From: Apostichopus parvimensis
Taxonomy: Eukaryota > Echinodermata > Holothuroidea > Aspidochirotida > Stichopodidae
Direction of reading: 5' to 3'
Assembly (NCBI GenBank): GCA_000934455.1
Contig: KN890719.1
Location: forward strand, 20,332 to 46,959
Length of the DNA stretch: 26,628 nucleotides
A program made the position numbers and the translations under genes. Below are positions 20,085-26,628 of this stretch, in pieces (position 1 is the stretch's first letter; each line of letters starts with the position of its first letter). The notes beneath the pieces were generated by a model. It made no database searches and was not told where the DNA came from. It was given only the letters and a program-made list of their open reading frames with translations.

Positions 20085-20610
20085 CAGTGTTACCAGCGTT
20101 AGCGCTTTTACACTAGATTTAGCGTTTTTAGACTTTTCTGGTGTTCTAGCGTACGTTTTTTTCAAAATTGGCCAAATCTAGCGTTTTTTGCCCGAAATTG
20201 ATGGTTCACAAAAAATTGCACGTATGCGAAACATTCAAAATAAAATTACCGCTTGGCAACACACTGAACCTATTTATATGTTACTTTTACACAATCTTAT
20301 CGCGGTCGATAAATTTATTATGCAGAACTGAGCTGGTCAACGGACTGAGATGAGAATCGTTTCTTGCAGTTAAATTGCGTCTGAATTAGTTTTGTTGATT
20401 CTACAGTTGTTTTGTTATGATTCTGAGCCATTATGACTTGAAATTTGTTAAAGTAATCATAAAACTGTCTATCATATGAATAAGTGCAATTTGTGATGGA
20501 AGGTAATTAGGCTACATTACATATGTTCATGAAAATCTATATCTAGCGTTTTCTGGGGTTTTATTTTTGCAAATCTAGCGTTTTTTTTGCAAGTGCCGCT
20601 GGTAACACTG
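20085..20610. mobile_element. hAT-like MITE, 526 bp, with 14-bp terminal inverted repeats
   Basis: The left end CAGTGTTACCAGCG (20085-20098) and the right end CGCTGGTAACACTG (20597-20610) are perfect inverted repeats. Subterminal copies of ATCTAGCGTTTTT-type sequence occur near 20120, 20147, 20175, 20543 and 20574, as expected of transposase-binding repeats. The flanking 8-mers CAGACTAC and CTCAGTAC match at only 5 of 8 positions, so the target duplication is degraded or absent. There is no transposase frame. Confidence 0.75.
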
Positions 20611-20944
20611 CTCAGTACTGTGAACCTGTCCAGATGAGTGAGAACCAATGTTGACAGCAACCTGCCCGATACCCCTCACCCTCATTTTTCCACATCTTTG
20701 AACACAAAGTTACTATATAAAACTTATGCATGTGATTTATAATGAAGTTAACAAACTGAATGAGATATCAAGGCTATACTATAAGCCTATAACCTAATAA
20801 TAGTATGACACTGACTGCCACTAAAATATGGTAAGTTACGTAGATATTGTTAGTGTGTAACTATAAAAAACCTTCCATTTACTTCTAACCTGTGACTATG
20901 GACAGATATCAATATTAAATCAATAGCACTTTTTTTAATGTACA
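20611..20944. other. Spacer between the two hAT-like elements
   Basis: AT-rich, with no recognised gene or repeat structure. Confidence 0.5.
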
Positions 20945-20952
20945 GTAACTAC

Positions 20953-22317
20953 TAGTGTTTGCACGGGTTATCCGGATACCCGGGTACCCGCCCGACGCGA
21001 TACTACCCGGTTCCTAATTTATTACCCGAATCTTACGCAAAGTGTGATATTTAAAAAAAAAAAATTGGCAAACTGACGGTAGGGCAGATTTCCCATTGAC
21101 TTAGTGTGGTGTTAGGCTACCATGTGGTCGATGATAACAGCAATAACGAAGGTACCCGCCCGACGCGATATTACCCGGTTCCTAATTTATTACCATAAAT
21201 CCTACGCAAAGTGTGATTTTTTATAAAATTTTTTTTTGCAAACTGACGGTTAGGCAGATTTCCCATTGACTTAGTGTGGTTTTAGGCTACCATGTGGTCG
21301 ATGATAACAGCAATAACGAAGGTACCCGCCCCACGCGATATTACCCGGTTCCTAATTTATTACCCGAATCCTACGCAAAGTGTGATTTTTTATAAAAAAA
21401 ATTTTTGCAAACCGATGGTTAGGCAGATTTCCCATTGACCTAGTGTGGTGTTAGGCTACCATGTGGTCAAAGATAACAGCAATAACGAAAGTATTCCATA
21501 GATATCTTATAACTGCGTCACAATTTCAGCTAATAAACAGATGGCTAGGCTAGATACTGCATTGACTTAGTGTGGTGTTAGGCAACCATGTGGTCGAACG
21601 TAACAGTAATAATGAAAGTATTCCATGGATATCTTATAAGTGCATCACAATTTCAGCGAATAAACAGATGGTTAGGCTTAGCCGGCTAGATTTCTCATTG
21701 ACTTAGTGTGGTGTTAGGCAACCATGTGGAAGAAATTATTATTTATTCTTTCGTTAATTTCATAGAAGGAAAAGCTGACAAGGAATTTACGAGATGTTTA
21801 TGGATTATAGACGGGATAACTAAAAAATAATATTCGCAAGTGGCTTTTTACTGATCGTTTATTCCAAATGCGATCAAATTGCGCGAATCGCGCAATCTCG
21901 CGGCTAATGCGAACCTTGGGCCTGCATAATAGATAGTAGTAGTAACAACTGTTTAAGAGCTAAATTGGATATTTATATGGTCTGATCCAATAGACGTGGA
22001 GAGCAAGCATAAGCAGCGGCGGCAGTGCGATGTTAGTAGTAATGTTAATTATATGAAGTTATTAACAAGTTAAAGAAAGAAACAAAAGCAAATAGAAATT
22101 ATTGAAGAAGGTTTTATACCTTATCTTACACCTACTTTTTTGAACATGAAAACATTGTCAGTAGAGAATATAATTCATTTTTCATAGCATCCAATATGTA
22201 ATTTCTTGAAAATCGTGATACACGAGGGTAAATAATTTTTTTCCGTGTACCCGGATACCCGACGGGTAACGGCTCTCGGGTACCCGGTTCCCGATTTTTG
22301 GACCCGTGTAAACACTA
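20953..22317. mobile_element. hAT-like non-autonomous element, 1365 bp, with a perfect 8-bp target duplication
   Basis: The terminal repeats are TAGTGTTTGCACGGGT (20953-20968) and ACCCGTGTAAACACTA (22302-22317), inverted with one mismatch. GTAACTAC flanks both ends (20945-20952 and 22318-22325), the 8-bp duplication that defines hAT insertion. Subterminal GC-rich motifs GGATACCCGGGTACCCG and GTACCCGGATACCCG lie at the two ends. The interior contains the tandem array at 20983-21729 and a unique AT-rich part. No frame looks like a transposase, so mobilisation would need one supplied in trans. Confidence 0.88.
20983..21729. repeat. Internal tandem array of the hAT-like element (three units of about 169 bp, then two shorter variant units)
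   Basis: GGTACCCGCCC starts units at 20983, 21151 and 21321 (periods 168 and 170). Each unit ends in CATTGACTTAGTGTGGTGTT, a CTACCATGTGGTC block and AATAACGAA. Two further units of about 127 bp replace the GC-rich half with GTATTCCATRGATATCTTAT (21491 and 21618) but keep the TTAGTGTGGTGTTAGGCAAC block. Confidence 0.9.
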
Positions 22318-22325
22318 GTAACTAC

Positions 22326-24179
22326 AATACTGTGTGTATATATAGGACACATGTAGAGTAGTGCTCTGTCATACCTGCAAGTACTGTGCAATACTTTGCA
22401 TCATGTACTGTATAACAAATGCTTTCAAGTGTGTCATGAGGTATTTTCACACACACTGAACAACAACAACAATATACCATTTTTGCAATGTCATATGACC
22501 CTTCTATATGTTAATACTGTATTACTGATATGATCACTGATTCAAACTCCATGGTAATTTTGGATAAGACTTTCTAATACCCTTTCTAAATCAATTTGTT
22601 TGTATTTCATGATTCAGATGATTATTATTTTTCCTGTAAGAAAAGAAACATAATTTGATACTGCCAGATAAATACTACAATTAAGTCATAATGCATCAAT
22701 AAAGTGTACGTTTATTCTATGCCAGTTGTTTATGACAATGACTGCACATCTTATCACATAGACCAATAATGATGGTTCAGTATTTTGTCTCATCCTGTTA
22801 GAGTGACATGTATTCCTCAAGATAATGTACTAAGAGATCTCTGTGTGTTGTTTTGGTTATATATGTGTTTCATGTATTACTGTAAGTAATGTAGAGCAGT
22901 AGAGTACAGTAATGTAGAGTGTAAATGTAATGTAGAGTACAGTAAGCATTGAACTACTATCAGTACTGTAAAAAACAATGTAGAAATTGTCACAAGGCTT
23001 AGAATATGCTGAAACAATCCTCAGGATCTGCTGTTTGTCTAAGTAGTCAAGCCCGTCTTATCTTAAATTTACACCATGCAAGAAAATCTGTATGCTTATG
23101 GGCACAAAGGCTAAGGTACAGGTGATGTTGTTGTATGTCAATCTTGAATCCTCCCTAACCTGCATACTAGTTAGTTACTGTACTGCCTGTCACACAACAT
23201 ACCACACAGACCAACAGTAAAAGGAATAACTTATTGGAATCCCAGGTATCCAGAAAGAGCAAAATACTAATACAAAATGGTCAGATTGTTGAACAATCTA
23301 GAAAGATGAATCAAGACCTATATTTTGCATTCAAATACCTACAGTATCAATATTAAAGGAAACCAGCCTGAAGTTTGGAAAGGAATTAATTAGTTATAAA
23401 CATTAAACTTCTCATGAATGTTTTTCCTCACCAAGCATGTTGATCTCATTATACATACATACAGTAATGTAATGTACTGTAGGTCACTCTCCTAAACGGT
23501 AAAATTGCGGAGGGAAGATTAAGTGGTTGGGAGTCTGAGACAGTAGTTTAGGTTAATGAGGGGTGACCGGTAAGAGATTAGCGAAGTGACCTGAATAGTC
23601 AATTTGACTAGAGGGTTGTCATGGTTGAATAAGTTACTAGGAAAAATAATATAAAGGAATAAAAGTCCCAGAACTGATTCTACTTTTGTAGCCCGGGTAA
23701 CACAGTATATTTGCATACAATATAGTACACTTCCTTTGTTGGATAAGTTATGTTAAATTACTACTGGATTTGGAGTTCCAAAAATCATAGTTATTATTTT
23801 TTTCAGTTTTAATCTCTGAACTGAGATTGATATTCAAGTTGGCCTGCTCAGGGCTTTAAAATAGGCCACTGATTTTCCGCATAGAAAATATACTAATTCT
23901 GTGTTAAAACGCTACAATTCTGCATCACCAATGGTAAATGGATTCTGCAATTTACAGTTTTCACCCATACTGAGCAATAATTATGGTGGACAAACATGCT
24001 GTAATCACCATATTGGCCAGGGTGTTATGATAATCACTATTACAAGTATAGTTCAGCAAACAAAACATAGTGTGGATGTTGACCTAGTCTAGACGCTGTA
24101 TGTGAGCCATAACGATGTGACTTTTACCTCAAAGTCCAGAATTCTGGGCCTACACAAGTATATTAAGCAATAAGCTAGG
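22326..24179. other. Non-coding interval
   Basis: No gene is recognised. A short tandem patch of GTAATGTAGAGTACAGTAA-type units occupies 22888-22945. The block about 23500-23705 differs in texture from its surroundings and could be a degraded retroelement piece, but I could not support that. Confidence 0.45.
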
Positions 24180-24192
24180 GATAAATAAATAT

Positions 24193-24367
24193 GAAAATAA
24201 AATAAAACTGTTAGCAAACTGCTTATCCACTAGAGAGCCTGTGTAATAGAATGTGTAATAGTAAAGTTGGCCTGACGTTTCGATCCTAGCAGGATCTTCT
24301 TCAAAGGCTTTTAGCCTCTGAAGAAGATCCTGCTAGGATCGAAACGTCAGGCCAACTTTACTATTAC
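24193..24367. mobile_element. Foldback element, 175 bp, relative of the 17284-17613 element in opposite orientation
   Basis: Flanking 13-mers at 24180-24192 and 24368-24380 agree at 12 of 13 positions. Plus-strand 24193-24262 is the reverse complement of the tail of the 17284 element, including AAACTGTTAGCAAACTGCTT. Then come two nearly perfect inverted arms of about 48 bp meeting at 24309-24312: GTTGGCCTGACGTTTCGATC in one arm and its complement in the other. The inner 20-bp arm and spacer of the longer relative are missing. Confidence 0.85.
24314..24352 (+). ncRNA. Hammerhead-ribozyme-like core in the foldback element
   Basis: In order: stem I strand GCCT (24314-24317), CTGAAGA (24318-24324), one unpaired A, stem II GATCC-TGCTA-GGATC (24326-24340), GAA (24341-24343), ACGT (24344-24347), C (24348), and stem I partner AGGC (24349-24352). 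This fits the CUGANGA..GAA..UH plan, except for the extra A before stem II and a stem III of only ACGT. ACGT has no loop and could pair only between two molecules. Hammerhead motifs with very short stem III are known from Penelope-like elements. Activity is not shown. Confidence 0.4.
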
Positions 24368-24380
24368 GATAAATCAATAT

Positions 24381-24840
24381 CTAGCGCAAATCCTACTAGT
24401 TTTGCTTGGAGCGATTAGCTAACTTTAAAAGGACAATTAGCCTCTAGCCTAAACTCTAGCTTTATAATAAAGTAACACAATGATGTTATATGGTTAACTT
24501 GCAATACTAAGGGTAATTTTAAAGCCTACAGTAAGGACAACTGTAATGATGATCTTGCTGATTTTGCTGTGGTTTCATCAATCTTTTGATCAGAATGGCA
24601 GAATGGGAATTAAACTTGTAAAGGTTGTGAACGAACTGCTCGAAGCGAGGAAAAATTTCCCCTAAGTGTGCATGCAAGATGCTTTAAAGGTAGTCAGCAT
24701 AGGCCCCAAATTATAGTCACTATACTGTAACTACTAGAAGTTTTCAAAAAGTACTATGGAAGGATAGGTACACCATGTTCAAATGTAACGGTTCGCTGGA
24801 TAGACTGAATTGTAGTTAAGACAAGATTGGGGAATAGATA
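24381..24840. other. Non-coding interval
   Basis: No gene or complete repeat is recognised. Confidence 0.5.
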
Positions 24841-24885
24841 CAGGTTATTCCGCCAAAGTACATACCGCCATACCATTCCACCATT

Positions 24886-24927
24886 AGGTTTCGATCCTTT
24901 CCGACATGGCGGAAAGGCTCGAAACCT
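24886..24927. repeat. Hairpin with TTTCCG-ACAT-GGCGGAAA centre
   Basis: AGGTTTCGATCCTTTCCG pairs with CGGAAAGGCTCGAAACCT with one mismatch. Outside it, CCGCCAT on the left and ATGGCGGA on the right continue the inverted arrangement. Confidence 0.85.
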
Positions 24928-24983
24928 ATGGCGGAGAGTACATTTTAGGAATGGATTTACACAGGAATGTATCGGTTGAATAG

Positions 24984-25768
24984 ATACACAGTCTTTAATG
25001 TACATGTTGATTGCATGGTTTTAATTGTAAGTTCGTAAGAGTCGATACACTGTCTTCAAATATATAGTATAGTTGGTTGAATAAATAGAATTAATTTAGG
25101 TTGATTGTTAATTAAAAAGACTGATTCTGATTGTTGATTTAAATGACCGATTTTGTGGGCCTAGGTAGTGTGAAGCGAAGCAATACAGTGCATATGCATA
25201 TAGGCCAACAGTGCACCCACAATAATGTGCTCTTTCCGCCATACAAAAGTGCTTTACTGCCATCGGAGGAACATGACGGAATGGCGCTTTTTCTATGGCG
25301 GAAAAAGCACATTTTCTATGGCGGAATGTACCGATGGTGGAATGACACGGCCCCCGTCAAATTGACGCATTACTGTAGCCTACTATTGAGCTAGGCTTCC
25401 GTAACTGTAGTGTTAGGGTAGCTGTTACCGATGACGGAATGACACGGCCCCATAGAAACACCGTCTTTAATGTAGATGTTGATTGAATAGTTTAATTTTA
25501 AGTTCGTAATCTTGAATTGATACACATTCTTCAAATATATAATAGTTGGCTGAATAAATCGAATAAAGTTAGGTTAATTGTTTATAAAAAATACCAAATC
25601 CTGATTTTTTAAGCCTATAGGTAGTGTGAAGTGAAACAATATACAGTGCATATAGGCCAGACAAAAGTGTTTTACCGCCATCGGGGTAACATGGCGAATG
25701 CCACTTTTCTATGGCAGAAAGAGCACATTCTCTATGGCGGAATGTACCGATGGCGGAATGATATGCCC
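24984..25768. repeat. Two-copy direct repeat, about 460-470 bp apart, with TGGCGG hairpins
   Basis: GTCTTTAATGTASATGTTGA is at 24991 and 25463, and GTAGTGTGAAGYGAA at 25165 and 25621. Both copies then run through a CTATGGCGGAATGTACCGAT block. In copy 1, AATGTGCTCTTTCCGCCAT (25224-25242) pairs with its complement at 25295-25313 with one mismatch. A short extra piece (GATGACGGAATGACACGGCC, 25430-25449) separates the copies. Confidence 0.85.
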
Positions 25769-25974
25769 CAATCCAGAAGCAGCATACACGACTCAGACTA
25801 CGGGAGCATTCTTTCAGCATAAGGATAGTTAACTTATGGAATAGCCTTCCAGAGCATGTAGTAGATGCTAAAACATTGAATGAATTCAAGAATGGAGTAG
25901 ATGACGCCTTATCTCTGACCATTGACAAATTCACCTATGGTACTGGTCGTCTCTGGCAAGCAATAGTCAAATAA
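25762..25974 (+). pseudogene. Reverse-transcriptase ORF C-terminal tail, 5'-truncated non-LTR retrotransposon
   Basis: Plus-strand frame 25762-25974 ends in TAA and reads ..HSFSIRIVNLWNSLPEHVVD then AKTLNEFKNGVDDA.. before the stop. The pattern F-S-x-R-V/I-V/I-N-x-W-N-S-L-P followed by LNxFKN is the familiar extreme C-terminus of jockey- or CR1-like reverse-transcriptase ORFs in animals. No catalytic domain is present: the sequence upstream of about 25769 belongs to the TGGCGG repeat, so the copy is truncated there. The longer opposite-strand frame over this place is only a shadow. Confidence 0.8.
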
Positions 25975-26628
25975 ATTACTCCATGGCCTCATAAAGTTTG
26001 ATATTTGCAGTGATATTAGGAGGAAATTGGGTGGGCATTTTATAAGGTTATTTTCAACCTTCCCAAGAGCCCAAGAAGACAGGTGATTACAGGTAAAGCC
26101 ACCCCCCTCCCATAGGCCTACACCAAAAACTAAATTAGACCTAGCAGGCAGTAGCAGTAATGTTATTAGTGAAAAAAAGTTTGCGTCCCAGGGACGCAAG
26201 CCCCCGAAAAAGTTTGCGTCCCGTAAAAAAAGCTTGCGTCCCAATCGAAAACCAATTAAGTTTATTGTATGACCTACTGTTACTAATACTAGTGTGTATC
26301 ACAGCCTATACTTTGTGAATGTTATACACAATATAGGGCAGAAATGCTCAGTGCCTTAACTTCGCTATTTTTCAGGGGCGGCCGGGGGCGCCCCTCCTTT
26401 CGACCACCCTGCCGTTTCAACCTATTTTTACCCCCAGTCCCCCCTCCTTCATCCGTCCTTCTACTTCCCTACTCGCCAACTCCGTAGTAGATCCGTGCAG
26501 CGACCTTGCAGCGATTCCAACAAACAACTCTTCAAAAATCCCAGTACCTACAGTGTGCATATCCCTCGCTAAATTCCAATTCACTGTACTACTGCATGTA
26601 CATGCCTGTTCGAGCTTCATTTACAACT
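25975..26628. other. Non-coding interval after the retrotransposon tail
   Basis: The first part is probably the 3' untranslated region of the retrotransposon fragment. It then holds the GTTTGCGTCCC cluster and, at 26374-26394, an AGGGGCG..CGCCCCT GC-rich hairpin. No gene is recognised. Confidence 0.5.
26179..26241. repeat. TTGCGTCCC cluster with a perfect palindrome
   Basis: TTGCGTCCC-A-GGGACGCAA at 26181-26199 is a perfect hairpin. Two further direct copies, GTTTGCGTCCC and GCTTGCGTCCC, follow after A-rich spacers. Confidence 0.9.

Noticed and set aside
23500..23716. Block with GTAGCCCGGGTAACACAG at its right edge, possible LTR end
   Set aside because: No paired second copy, primer-binding site or gag/pol frame is seen in the window.
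25569..25934. 121-residue open frame on the minus strand
   Set aside because: It is antisense to the reverse-transcriptase tail on the plus strand, which is clearly the coding direction.
25909..26244. 111-residue open frame on the minus strand
   Set aside because: It runs through the TTGCGTCCC repeats and has no family resemblance.

Overview
This is an animal nuclear genomic window, AT-rich and dominated by repeats. The one recognisable host gene has introns with GT..AG junctions and encodes a UBTD-family ubiquitin-like protein. The repeats are of eukaryotic type: hAT-like DNA transposon derivatives, a tRNA-derived SINE, a non-LTR reverse-transcriptase tail, foldback elements, minisatellites and long homopolymer runs. 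A marine invertebrate is likely, and a deuterostome such as an echinoderm is plausible, but no marker in the sequence fixes the species. There are no bacterial operons, CRISPR arrays, rRNA genes or convincing tRNA genes.

The host gene lies on the minus strand. Exon 3 (6712-7100), exon 2 (9317-9553) and either of two copies of exon 1 (11953-12025 or 12134-12206) join in phase into a 232-residue protein. It has a Met-Gly-Gly-Cys N-terminus, the N-terminal UBTD domain and a C-terminal ubiquitin-like domain. The 73-bp coding part of exon 1, with its 5' leader and splice donor, lies twice in a direct tandem duplication of period 181 bp. The two coding copies are identical.

Region by region: 1-600 holds a tRNA-like SINE fragment and a two-copy G-rich repeat. 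A minisatellite of AGCAG/CTGCT stem-loop units fills 2595-3230. 3231-6711 is non-coding with a 29-base poly-C run. 6712-12257 is the UBTD gene; its first intron holds a roughly 240-bp repeat array interrupted by a SINE. 12703-14781 is bounded by hAT-like ends. 14782-17270 has small tandem repeats and a perfect hairpin. A foldback element at 17284-17613 has a perfect 13-bp target duplication, and a shorter relative in the opposite orientation lies at 24193-24367. Two hAT-like non-autonomous elements lie at 20085-20610 and 20953-22317, the second with a perfect 8-bp target duplication. 24841-25770 holds a two-copy repeat of about 460 bp built around TGGCGG hairpins, followed by a 5'-truncated reverse-transcriptase C-terminus at 25762-25974.

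The strongest points for a second look are the duplicated first exon, the hammerhead-ribozyme-like core in the foldback family, and the hAT-like element carrying an internal tandem array.
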